Below, piece after piece: positions 36,475 through 47,191 of a DNA stretch of 64,000 nucleotides; the stretch's first letter is position 1; every line of letters begins with the position of its first letter. A model generated the notes under the pieces. That model was given only the letters and a program-made list of their open reading frames with translations, did no database searches and had not been told where the DNA came from. Made by a program: the position numbers and the translations under genes. Source of the stretch: Serpula lacrymans var. lacrymans S7.9 (taxonomy: Eukaryota; Basidiomycota; Agaricomycetes; Boletales; Serpulaceae); contig NW_006763298.1 of the NCBI RefSeq assembly GCF_000218685.1, positions 302,164 to 366,163 on the forward strand, read 5' to 3'.

Positions 36475-38009
36475 AGGTCAGCTACCAAGTACGGTTCGCA
36501 TGATCCATAATGACTAAAATATGGCGGTTAGACGAAAATCGGACATGGATTTAGTGGAAGCGAAAGTGAAATGTCAGCCTTTGTACTAATAAGATGTCTT
36601 CATTATTCATGATGGATCTCAATTCAGGCCATGAGATGGTAGTAAGACTACTTGGAAAGGATCGTTATTTTTCACTGTGACATCCATTCCAGAATGTCCT
36701 CGGAAAGTCAGCATATCCGAGCCAGTCCTAAGTGTCCTGTCAGACCTGATATAATAGTCCTCGCTAGCGGATGCTCATATGGAGGACACCTCCATCTATC
36801 TTGTCCTTCATACCCTCCGCCATTCCGATATACACAACGATCTCTTCTCGCCTCGGTTTAGGATCACTCCGGCACTATACTTCTTTTCTTGGATAGGACT
36901 AATATGGTATGGCTATGCATTGCAAAATCAGTCTGCTCCACCACGTCGTTCACATTGTCATCAGGGAGATCATTCATCCATTCTGGACACCACCTCTTCT
37001 AATCCCCGTCGTCTTTTTCTTACCTGTCGCTTTTCTCTTTTCGGACTACACCCACCAGCGAGCTCCAGGTCTCCGTCTTGGGTTCCGATGAGTAGCACCT
37101 AAATGTAAACTCTCGAATTCCTCGAGCAGCTACTTGTTCGGTGTGGTCAACGACCTCTATTTCCTGACGGTCCAATGCTTTGAATTATTTCTAGTACTTG
37201 ATCCATCACTTGTTATATTGCATCTGCTCAATAATTTGTTCCAAGGTTCACGTCACCGCTATCTTGCCTATTTAAATATCCGAATGCGAACACGAGTTAT
37301 CTGCATCTGCATCTCTTCTCGTCGCTGCTGAGGGGACGCAGGATTCCCACCCTCTATCTAGTCATTCCACGGTCCTATTTGAGGCCTGTGCTGGACTATT
37401 TGACTACGCTCAGTTCACTTGTCGCATGGGATCATCCGTTACTTCAAATCGTGACATGATACTATATACAGGGCGGGAGATTGGAACGAGAATTCCATTT
37501 CTCGCTTATTCTTTTGTAAATCGAGGCTCCATCTGAAGCTGGAATACGTATAAAAATGGGCGACAACCGCGACTGAGGATGTTGTGAGTACTATCACTCA
37601 TAGCTGTCTTCATGTACAGACTCCCCAGGGCGAGGTTCCGTAATTATCTGTCAGCCGATCTGAGGCCTGAGGCCTCTTGATAGAAGGGGGTCGACTCTTT
37701 CACTGTAACTGACGTGAATAGGGGCAAAGTATAGCATAACAATATCGTGAATGTGTCGAAGTCTCACGAAAGCACATGATAATACAAGTGATAGCATACA
37801 AAACACATTACAAGTTTCAAATTCTCACCAGGCCATATGTCGCACCTGATATATAAATAACGTGATAAAACTGGCAGGTACATCGGATCGTTTAGCGATG
37901 TTATTGATAACACTTGTAAGCTTAAGCACCTTAGAAGAGTCTTAGCTGAGATCATTAGTGTTCCATTTCATTTCCTGTCAACTGCATTGAACATCGCACT
38001 ACATACATC
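36475..38009. other. intergenic region
   Basis: About 1.5 kb without a supported gene. The short frames here match no family. A small repeat, ctgaggcctgaggcctc, lies at about 37661-37677. The last 50 bp before 38010 are the leader of the DUF952 gene. Confidence 0.45.
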
Positions 38010-38405
38010 ATGTCGAAACCTACCTATGTCTACAAGCTCATTTCCTCTACCTCCGCTCCTCCAGATCCCCTCCCTGAAAGACTTCCAGTCAGCACTATCG
38101 ACGAAACGTCTGGCTTCGTCCATCTTTCCACAGCAGTTCAGGTCCCAGGCACACTGAAATATTTCTTCGCCGAAGACCGCCGTGTGTACATTTTGCGTAT
38201 CCCGTATGATGAGATCGAGAAGAATATCAGATGGGAGGACCCAAAGGCTGAGATTTGTGGTCCACGTGGAGGGGAGGGGATGTTTCCTCATCTGTATAAC
38301 GGCTTGAAACTTGGAAGAGACGAAGTGGAGAGTGTTGCTGTCTGGGAGAAGGGGGATGAGTGGGATGCAGCATTGCTGAAAGCGGAGAACTGGCTGGTGT
38401 ATTAA
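38010..38405 (+). CDS. DUF952 domain protein
   Basis: Single-exon gene of 131 residues. The protein matches the DUF952 pattern: YVYKLIS near the N-terminus, then DETSGFVHLST, a typical family core with the His, followed by RVYILRIPYDEI, IRWEDP and a C-terminal FPHLYNGL segment. The family is widespread in bacteria and fungi, small and cytosolic, with no settled biochemical role. The start at 38010 is in a reasonable context (atcATGtcg). Confidence 0.88.
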   Translation: MSKPTYVYKLISSTSAPPDPLPERLPVSTIDETSGFVHLSTAVQVPGTLKYFFAEDRRVYILRIPYDEIEKNIRWEDPKAEICGPRGGEGMFPHLYNGLKLGRDEVESVAVWEKGDEWDAALLKAENWLVY

Positions 38406-38622
38406 ATATCACCAAAGATCCGAAACAAGACTTGGGTGAGTAAACGTGCTGCAAGGCAATATGAAAAATTCATCAATGGCGTTGATAGGCAATGACTTCT
38501 GCGGACTTTGGGGCATTGACCAGGCGCCTGAATGTACAGATAAATTACAGCATATTGACAAAGCAGATATATACATCATGATTTTCTATGTGCACGAATC
38601 ATGATCTGGCAAGTTTCACCTG

Positions 38623-39936
38623 CTATACCTCCTCCCTTTTGTCATATTCTGCGTCGGCCTCGCTGGAAGAATGTAGAAAGGTCCTTTGCTTAACGCTTAC
38701 AGTAGAGTCTGTGCTGCGAACAACGTCGGACACTCCGTATGAATGATCAGTCTCCGCCGCGTTGACAACATCCTTAGACTTAGATGCTGACCCGTTGAAT
38801 TCTAACGAGGTGCCGTTACCCGTATGGACTGTACCGCTAGAGTAAGCACGGCCTTGAGCCACACGAATAATGATGAGCAATTGTGCAATGCCCTAAATAC
38901 ATGAATCAGTCCAGCACGCGAAACATGATTCCGATAGGCAAACACACATACCTGGATGTGGCTGATGGCAAGAAATACGAGGTTTGAAATGTTCGAATGG
39001 ATGGCGAACGTGATGATGAAAATGATCCCGACTATAGAGTAAAAGGCAGCAGACTCTATGACCATTGCAACAACTGCCTCGTATGTTCGTACATGTTCCT
39101 GACCGAGAATATCTTTCATCTGCCTGCGCATGGAGAGCAGACGCGACGTGACAAGAATGGTGTATATGACAGTTATGCCGACCTCTATGCAAAGATACGC
39201 AATTTGGGTGTTGATGTTGTAAAATACAGCCCCACTTGACTCTGCGAGGACAAGAATGGACATAGCTACATGACCAGGAAATGAGAATGTAGGGAATTGA
39301 GCACATAAACCGATTGGACTGACCGACCATGGCTAGAAAGAGGGTGGTCATTGGAATAATGATGTATTTCTCCCAGTTCCAAATAATGAAGCAACGGTGC
39401 AGCTAGCCAAGGTGTTTAGTCTCCACTTCGTCCCTGATGCAGATCCCTTACCAACAAGGCTTCCATAAACCATTCCATGATGTAATAGCTGTTAGAGACA
39501 AACCAATCAACCGGATTTTCACGTCACGTATGCATTTATCGTACCAAGCTAGCGCCATTAGATTTATCCAGTAATCCAATTCATTTTCTATCAGTGCAGC
39601 AGGGCCCCCAGGAGAATCACGTAGATCAATCCATACCATCTCGGTGTACTTGACGTTTCCTGCAAAGCCGATGGTTCCCAGAGCGAACGTAATGAATATG
39701 TAGCCCAACAGGACGGCACGGTGGTCTGCAATTTTGCATCCATATCGTGGTTTTTGAAGAAGTGCGTTAGCAGCTTGGACAGTGAGCATGAAAAACATCC
39801 CTGGTGGACTAAGTTTAGACATCGACGACAGTTATTAATTTGTAGAGGAAGCACCATATGACACTGCCCCTAGTATCATTCCATCCAAACGTGATCTCTC
39901 TAACCATAAATCTGTTTTTGGTGTCGCAGATTGCAT
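38623..39936 (-). CDS. Multi-pass fungal membrane protein
   Basis: Basidiomycete-type membrane protein with about seven hydrophobic segments. The start at 39936 (MQSATPKTDLW) leads, through an intron with acceptor at ccaccag, into LDGMILGAVSYG-MFFMLTVQAANALL. Then come LLGYIFITFALGTIGFAGNV, IDLRDSPGGPAALIENELDY (a strongly conserved loop in this family), the segment around IPMTTLFLAMV, then ESSGAVFYNINTQIAYLCIE and SAAFYSIVGIIFIITFAIH. The C-terminus is a polar tail rich in Ser, Asp and Glu, ending at 38623. Around six introns are needed. The function is unknown; the layout resembles other uncharacterised seven-helix families of mushrooms. Confidence 0.75.
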
Positions 39937-40453
39937 GGTGACCGAAGAAGATGGGATATCAAGTATGGGAAGGGGCTGTTCTTTTGCTGTTACATGCAGG
40001 AACGATCCTGGTCCCTGTGGACAATACAGGGTGCGGGGGCGATGTGCTAGTAGAGCTGGAGCTTCCTAGTTGGATTTGGAAGAGAAGAAGGTAAAATAAG
40101 CTTGGATGCTCATCTGCAATGTACTTATATCGTCTTGGCCGCAAACTGATTGAGCTTACCGGGTCATTTTTATTTGAGTTTTGCCACCACGGCAACACAT
40201 GACTGTCGATCATCAACCTCATATAAGGTGCCGACGAGCCCCAGGGTCGCATTGGCTCGCATGGTGCACCCTGACGCATTCCAACATAGCTCTGCTAGAT
40301 AACTCAGAACCACTACATCGGATATCTGAACTAACACGCCTCAGGCCTATATCTTGTCATTTGTAAGTTGGTTCTGTATTGAGTTGCCTGGTCGTAGTAA
40401 GCATTCAAAAAGGGTGGGAGACATGCGAACATCACACTGTAGACCTTCTCAGA
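39937..40453. other. intergenic region
   Basis: No supported gene. It separates the membrane protein (minus) from the small unknown gene (plus). One or more upstream exons of the latter may lie in the last 150 bp, but I could not identify them. Confidence 0.35.
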
Positions 40454-40912
40454 TAGTGCAGCTTTTCCAGACGTTAAAGCTGCACTCATGCCAGCAATTA
40501 AAGGGGTTCCCGAAATGATCCACGCTCTGTTTAAGGACTATCCTTCTAGCGCATTTTCCGCACCTGTCGTAGAATTTGCGTTTGCCACTCTCAAGGAGGG
40601 GAAGGCAATGAAAGAACTCGGACGACACCTTGATCAGCTAACTGACCAAGACACAAAGACTGTGGTTTCTGCTACTTGGGGGCCAGTACTGGAGAATCGA
40701 CGTGAAACATTGATGATTGTTGGATGGCAATCTATAGAGGTGCGTTGAAATTTTTGTTCCCGCAAGATACCACCACAATTAATCACTGGGAATTGTAACA
40801 GGCTCATCAGGAAGCCGCCCAGAACGGAACACCAGAGATTGGAAACCTTATTGAGCAGATAATGGAGCTATCCACGCTTCTTGTTAAGCATGCCGTGTTG
40901 CAGGAATATTGA
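40454..40912 (+). CDS. Small unknown protein, possibly dimeric alpha-beta barrel (5' exon uncertain)
   Basis: Two clear coding blocks: about 40454-40739, with AFPDVKAALMPAIKGVPEMI and VVSATWGPVLENRRETLMIV, and 40802-40912, with AHQEAAQNGTPEIGNLIEQI, ending LQEY-stop. The intron 40740-40801 has standard ends. The size and the pattern GWQSIEAHQEA resemble antibiotic-biosynthesis-monooxygenase/Dabb-like barrels, but this is only a guess. An acceptor-like site just before 40454 suggests an upstream exon that I could not place. If translation starts inside this block, the first ATG is at 40488. Confidence 0.5.
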
Positions 40913-41571
40913 TGGTAAGTATTCAGATATTTGGGGGTACGTCTTCAGGTTGGTAGCTGGGTAATCTCTGAATCAGCACCTCAGGTATCATATCATGATA
41001 AGCCAATAGCCACTAACAACATACATATCTGGAGCCACGTATATACGAGAATGTCAGTAATGGGGCATGCCTAGTCTCGCCTGGGCAAACTATTGAGGAA
41101 GACAGTCGTTCCTCCTATCAATAGGGCCTTTCTCAGGTGAAGTTCGGAAAAATGTTGATATTTATAGCTCTATATTTCGTTTAAGCAACCATTGTCACGT
41201 GGTAGTACAACCATCATGCATCATGCATCATAACCCCTCGGTCGACATACACTATCAATGCCCGAGATCACGATCAATGTATCTCCTTGTATCTCCCCAA
41301 AACATTAAATGGAGAATGGAGGGCTGAGTATTGTTGAAGTTCGTCCAATGGTGAATGAGGTGGGATGGTCACGGTGTAACAACCCCAACATTGGGAGGGA
41401 TGACGTAATTATTTGTGGTCCCAAGCCCAATCACGGATCGTGAATTCTTACGCTCAGCTGACCATGAAGTAAGTACCAAGCACCAAAGACGGCACTCCGC
41501 TTCGAATTCATCACTATATATACTCGACACATTACCCATCGCATGTATCAACGGTTATCATTCAGACCACG
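40913..41571. promoter_or_regulatory. intergenic region upstream of aldehyde dehydrogenase
   Basis: About 660 bp, no gene seen. It contains the recurring motif catcatgcatcatgcatcat (41213-41232) and a tatatac stretch (41517-41523) about 50 bp before the start codon that could be TATA-like. Confidence 0.4.
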
Positions 41572-43606
41572 ATGCCTTCCACTTTCACCCATGAGTTCAA
41601 CCATCCCACTTTCAAGGGGAACGTCTCGTTCAGCACTGGCATTTTTATCAACGGCCAGTTTGTCGACGGTTCTGATAACACCACGATCGAGTAAGATTGT
41701 TATTTATTCCCTCATCCATCATTCTCATCATCGCATCACGACATATCAGTGTGATCAATCCCAGTATGTGATAGAAATTCATTTGTTGGGTGATCGGCCT
41801 GGGACTGATCGTGACGCCCTTAAGCTAATGGGAAGGTCCTCACTAAAATATCAGAAGCAACAGCAAATGACGTCGACATCGCAGTTGAAGCAGCCCAAAA
41901 GGCCTATGACACAGTTTGGGGATTGAACGCACCAGGAGCTTTGCGTAGCAAACTCCTCACAAAGCTTTCATTGCTTATGGCCGAACATGCGGATGAACTT
42001 GCAGCCATCGAGGCTCTTGATAACGGTTCAGTCATTGTTTACTCTAAAGCAGATCTGTCTACTCATATGATTATTTCAGGCAAGACTTTTGGCTGGGCAC
42101 GGAACGCTGATGTCGCAGGGTCCATCGACTGTATTCGGTACTATGGAGGATGGGCAGACAAAATTTCAGGACAAACCATCGAGGTGCCTCAATGCAGAAC
42201 AAATATATATATAATTCCGAAGACTCACATTTTATATAGACCACCGAAAAAAAGCTCGTCTACACACGCCATGAACCAATGGGCGTTGTCGTAAGCATAT
42301 TCCCTCTATCAAAGCAAGGCGCTGCTTCTAAGTATCTATTAGGGTCAAATCATCCCATGGAATTTCCCATGTGCGTATATGCCATTCAACACTGGCACAT
42401 AGCTAGCTCAAAACTTATATTGCTCGATCTGCAGTATTGATGCTTTCATGGAAACTCGGCCCCGCCCTTGCGACAGGAAACACGATTATTTTGAAGCCCT
42501 CTGAGTTTACGCCCCTAACCGCCATTCGGATGTGTCAGCTCATCAATGAAGCAGGCTTTCCCCCGGGTGTCGTTAACATACTCACAGGATATGGTCACAC
42601 CGTCGGTAACGCCATATCGTCGCACATGAAAATCGAAAAGGTGGCTTTCACGGGTAGCACGCTTGTGGGTCGCAAGATCATGGAGGCTGCATCGAAGAGT
42701 AACCTGAAGAACGTTACGCTCGAACTTGGTGGAAAGAGTCCAAACATCATATTTGACGACGCCGATTTGGATCAGGCCGTCAACTGGGCAGCGTTTGGTA
42801 TATTGTGAGTTACCCGGTGGCCGGTCATGTTCCTGCACTGATAAGCAACCTGTTGCCAGCTGGAATCATGGTCAGACATGTTGCGCAGGTTCACGGATCT
42901 TCGTTCATGCGAAAGTCTACGACGAGTTTTTGGCTCGATTCACCGCAAAGACGCAGTCCCTGAAGGTTGGCGATCCCTTCTTACGTGAGACTTTCCAGGG
43001 CCCACAGGTATCAGAAGTCCAGTACAACGTAAAGCCTCACCTTTATTATATTTCTGCTACTGAGTCCTTTGGTTGCAGCGTATCATGAGTTATATCAATT
43101 CTGGAAAGCAAGAAGGTGCTACGGTGCATAGTGGTGGAGAGCGCCACGGCACCGAAGGTTTTTTCATTCAGCCAACCATCTTCACAAACACGAAGCCTGA
43201 TATGAAGATCGTGCAAGAAGAAATATTCGGACCTGTGGGCGTTGTGATCAAATTTGAAGACGACGAAGACGTGGTGCGCCAAGCAAATGATACGGTGTAC
43301 GGGCTTGCTGCCGCACTGTTCACCACGAACCTGAACCGGGCTATTTCTGTGGCACACAAACTTAAGGCTGGTACAACGTGGATCAATTGTGTGAATCAGT
43401 TGCATTCGAACGTGCCATTCGGAGGCTTCAAACAGAGTGGTATTGGCCGTGAACTTGGAGAGTATGCACTGCACAAGTGGGTGATAGCTCTAGTCGAATT
43501 ATGATCACCGATGATTCACTAATGTGGGTTTTTTGCTAGCTATTCCAACGTCAAAGCGGTGCACATCAACCTTGGTCACGAGATGACGCTGAATGCTATG
43601 GGTTAA
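41572..43606 (+). CDS. NAD(P)-dependent aldehyde dehydrogenase
   Basis: Class 1/2-type aldehyde dehydrogenase that oxidises aldehydes to acids. It starts at 41572 ([12 protein letters not shown]). Landmarks in order are [29 protein letters not shown] (joined over a 14-nt micro-exon), [21 protein letters not shown], the Asn-containing segment [19 protein letters not shown], the cofactor-binding region [17 protein letters not shown] with the general-base Glu, and GQTCCAGSR with the catalytic Cys. [13 protein letters not shown] and [23 protein letters not shown] motifs follow (here [20 protein letters not shown]). The last small exon encodes [11 protein letters not shown] and ends at 43606. At least eight short introns are needed. 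All catalytic residues are present, so the enzyme should be active. It is probably cytosolic, as no targeting peptide is visible. Confidence 0.9.
41752..41765 (+). other. 14-nt micro-exon of the aldehyde dehydrogenase gene
   Basis: Between a tatcag acceptor and a gtatgt donor lies a 14-nt exon encoding VINP. Including it joins [11 protein letters not shown] in frame with TNGKVLTK, as expected for aldehyde dehydrogenases. Without it, the frame and the conserved VINP motif are lost. Confidence 0.7.
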
Positions 43607-45101
43607 TTTAGGAGTGGAAGAAGTTTTATGAAGTCAAATATATGTATGATCGTCATCGTCGATATCATATCCATTGTATCATGTACATTTCATGCTATAT
43701 CGTTTTATGCGAGTCCTATGCGACAGACCAGACATTTAAGTGGGCAGGTAAATGGCGGAAATTGGCGAAGCTCATTATGATGTAGCACTGCAGCCTGTCC
43801 TCTATGGGGTGGCGTGCAGGTGTCCCACATTCGGTGCCAGTAAATGCTGATATATAGTCGGCTTACACGGCAATTCGGGTAGTATGTGACTTCGATATAT
43901 TGGGAAAAAGATTGCTGGGTTATAGCTGCCGGGGTCGGTAGTAGCTAGCCGCCATAGAGGCCCGATAAATTCCGAGAATACTATCGTTGGACAATAGGTG
44001 CAATTGGTCAATTGGTCTGGGGAGAAGTTGAATAACTCACCAGTCGCTGAGCTTTAGACTGTCGGAACTTGACCAGGAGATATAATTTTTAGTTTTCTAG
44101 CTGCCTATGTAGAAAAATAAGCATTGGAGCAGCGGAACAAAACTGAAAAGACAACACATGTTTTGGAATGGTTCTGCAATTTCTGGTCACGCTGGGTCAC
44201 AGCGGCACTCACAGACCAAATCAGGCGGAGCTTACAAGTCAAATTCAGCCAGGTCACACCAAGTCCTGACGCTGGTGGTATGTGCGGTACGTACCGAAGC
44301 GGAGCTAGCGGTCCTTGATTGATTATCTTGGTGTGTGATTGCCTGTTTCGGTCGCCTAGTCACGACTCCATCATTGTTTTCATTTCTCCAGACGTTTTGA
44401 GGCCCCAATCAGCTCAGTAAGTATCTGGCATTGTAGGGGCCTACCTATTGACGTTTTCTAGAAAGATATTGCAATATTCCCAGCACGAGATCTGGTCAAA
44501 TCTGGCCATCTTTCCCTCAAAATTCACACTTCTGGAGTTCAAGAGCATAGTGTCAGGTCTGTCGTTGTTGCTACAGATAAGCTATTCATTAAATTCTTTC
44601 ACAATTATATTCTTTATACTATATTCTACATCTGACAATTTTCTAGCTACCTGTACAGTGATCATTGAGCCAAGTGCATATCTCTTATCGGTTGCATCCG
44701 GTGTCCAACGATAGTACTACAAGGATATTGTTTGTTGAGTATAGCAACAATATCCCACGGAGATTTGGCAGCGGTCGAGCGCGCCAATTAAAGATTTATA
44801 GTTGAGATATCGCTGAAGTATCATCAAGAGACGTGTCAGTCGTGTGCCAGTGAGATATAGACGTGATATATCCTCAAAGATATTACTGAGATATTCCTAG
44901 GACATAGCCTACATGTACCAGCTATATATAAGTAATGAGATTTATGTCTGTAGAAAGAAACACAATGTTCTCAGTCTTTGCAATAACAGACTGTGATATA
45001 TTAACTACCTGTAGAAATAAACACAATGTTCTAAGGTAGTGTTTTAGCTATGAGTTAAAATCATAATGTAAAATGTTCTTACCTCAGTCTTCTACTCTGG
45101 G
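43607..45101. other. intergenic / transposon-flank region
   Basis: No gene recognised. From about 44720 the sequence becomes AT-rich with many gatata words. It contains a 24-bp near-perfect direct repeat (ctgtagaaaNaaacacaatgttct at 44949-44972 and 45009-45032). This may be part of a terminal repeat of the neighbouring copia element. Confidence 0.4.
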
Positions 45102-45354
45102 NNNNNNNNNNNNNNNNNNNNNNNNNNNNNNNNNNNNNNNNNNNNNNNNNNNNNNNNNNNNNNNNNNNNNNNNNNNNNNNNNNNNNNNNNNNNNNNNNNN
45201 NNNNNNNNNNNNNNNNNNNNNNNNNNNNNNNNNNNNNNNNNNNNNNNNNNNNNNNNNNNNNNNNNNNNNNNNNNNNNNNNNNNNNNNNNNNNNNNNNNNN
45301 NNNNNNNNNNNNNNNNNNNNNNNNNNNNNNNNNNNNNNNNNNNNNNNNNNNNNN
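45102..45354. other. assembly gap (253 N)
   Basis: Run of Ns inside the RNase H end of the copia element. Any reading frame drawn across it is not real. Confidence 0.99.
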
Positions 45355-47191
45355 GATGGGGCAGGATTCGATGGCTTCTCGGATAAAGTGGTAGCAAAGT
45401 CTTATGTGTTTGTTTGAGAGTGATGACATGTCTGTAAGTGCAATTGCCCTTGGTGTCAGCGAGGATCTGATGGGTTCTTTGGTTGTCTTTCCAGTGATAT
45501 CTTGTATCAAGGCTGATAGCCAGATGGCTTCTTTGGTCGCATTGGTGAGTCCTATGTATTCGGCTTCCGTGCTTGATAACACGACTATGGGTTGTTTTCT
45601 AGTGTTCCAAGAGATGGTGCGGTTGTTGTACATGAACGCATATCTGGACATTGAGTGATGGTGAGGTTGCGTTCCCAAATCGCTGTCAGAATATCCTACA
45701 AGTCTGTTGTTGGTTCCTCCCAAGGTAAGTCTATAGGTTTTAGTCCCCTTAATGTATTTTAGGACCCTTTTTAGGGCTGTCCAATGAGTCGGACCTGGGT
45801 GTTAGACAAATTGCGAGAGTATTGATACAGAGAAGGATAGGTCAGGGCGTGTACCTAGCATAAGGTACATTATTTTTCCTATAGCTTCCCTGTAAGGTAC
45901 GTTGATCATCTCGTTTCATTGAGTTTCGGTTGTAGGGGATTGATCTGTTGATAGGACAGTACCATGTTCTATGGGTGTGAGGACAGGTTTGCAGTTGTGC
46001 ATGGTGAAGATCTTTAGCATCAAATTGATGTACGCTTGTTGGCCGAGGGTGACAGCGCATTTGTCTCTGTTTTGGATGATTTCAAAGCCTAATAACCAAT
46101 TGATTTCACCTAGGTCGGATATTTCGTATTCAGAGCCTAAGTCGTTCTTGAATTTCTCTATATCCATTGCTGATTGGCAGGTTATTACCATATCGTCAAC
46201 AGATACTCCAACAACCATACTATGTGGTTGTACATGTCTGGTGTAGACAGCATGGTCGTATTCGGATCTTGTGAATCCGATGCAAGCGGACATTTTGGTG
46301 AGTTTTTCGTACCATCTAAGTCCAGCTTGCTTAAGTCCATATATTCCCTTCTTTAGTTTACAGACCATTCCTTATTGATCTTTGTTCAAGTATCCAGGAG
46401 GCGTGTACATGTAGATTTCCTCCTCGAGGTTGGTGTTCAGGTAGGCACTTTTTATATCAACTTGGTGGATTTCCCAGTCCATTGATGCTGCATGTGATAG
46501 GATTATTCGATAGGACGTGAGGCGTGCTACAGCCGAGTATGTTTTGAGGTAATCCACCCCGTACTTTTGGCTATTGCCGTTTGCAACTAATCTTACTTTG
46601 TATTTGGATATAGCACCGTTTGCATCTTGTTTTATCTTGGTAACAAAGTGACATTTTATGATGTTCACTTGTTTTGGTGGGTAGACAAGGTCCCAGGTGT
46701 GTAGATGTTCGAGTTGCTTGAGCTCATTTTTCATCGCTGATCTCCATTTGTCACTATCAGGCCCTTTTAATGCCATATAGAGGGGTGGGCTGTTGTTGTC
46801 AGGCGACTCGGCAATCAGAGCGGTTAACTGATTGACATATCCTTCTTGATTCCCATCAAAAAGGGCTGTCCGTGCGATTGAGTTTCCCTCGTGTAGATTT
46901 TTATAGAATCCAGGTGTCTTTTGTGCGGTTTCACGTCTGGGCCTTTCATTTGATGGGGGGTGTTGATCTGTGTTGACAGGTGTGTGTTTGTCTCGTGGTC
47001 GACTTACTGACAAGGTTTCCTTGTTTAAGCCATCATCATTGTCCTTGGAGATGGGGATGTTCGTTTTGTTGTTGACAATTGGCAGGTTGGGAATAGAGTT
47101 GAGAGGTTTCTGGTAGGTGCCTATGGTATCTGGTTTGAATATGATGTTTTGTTCAACGCTGACCGTGCATTTTTCTGGCATATAAATCCGA
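45355..47191 (-). mobile_element. Ty1/copia retrotransposon: integrase C-end, reverse transcriptase, RNase H (decayed)
   Basis: Minus-strand pol fragment. It opens with the end of integrase (RIYMPEKCTVSVEQNIIF), followed by the reverse transcriptase: WRSAMKNELKQLEHLHTWDL, KYKVRLVANGNSQKYGVDYL, HQVDIKSAYLNTNLEEEIYM, then after an in-frame stop at 46369-46371, KLKKGIYGLKQAGLRWYEKL. The active-site box reads VSVDDMV, with Ser where Tyr is normal in YVDD. A second break lies near 45915. RNase H follows (SRYAFMYNNRTISWNTRK, VVLSSTEAEYIGLTNATKEA). The stops, the frame break and the changed active-site box show that it is not functional. The integrase end is cut exactly where the palindrome begins. 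Confidence 0.88.

Noticed and set aside
31713..43606. Idea of a psilocybin-type gene cluster
   Set aside because: Only a PsiD-like decarboxylase is present; no methyltransferase, kinase or P450 gene was found in the window.
45073..45723. Frames of 101-214 codons crossing the run of Ns
   Set aside because: They are held open only by the gap; only the RNase H part outside the Ns is supported.
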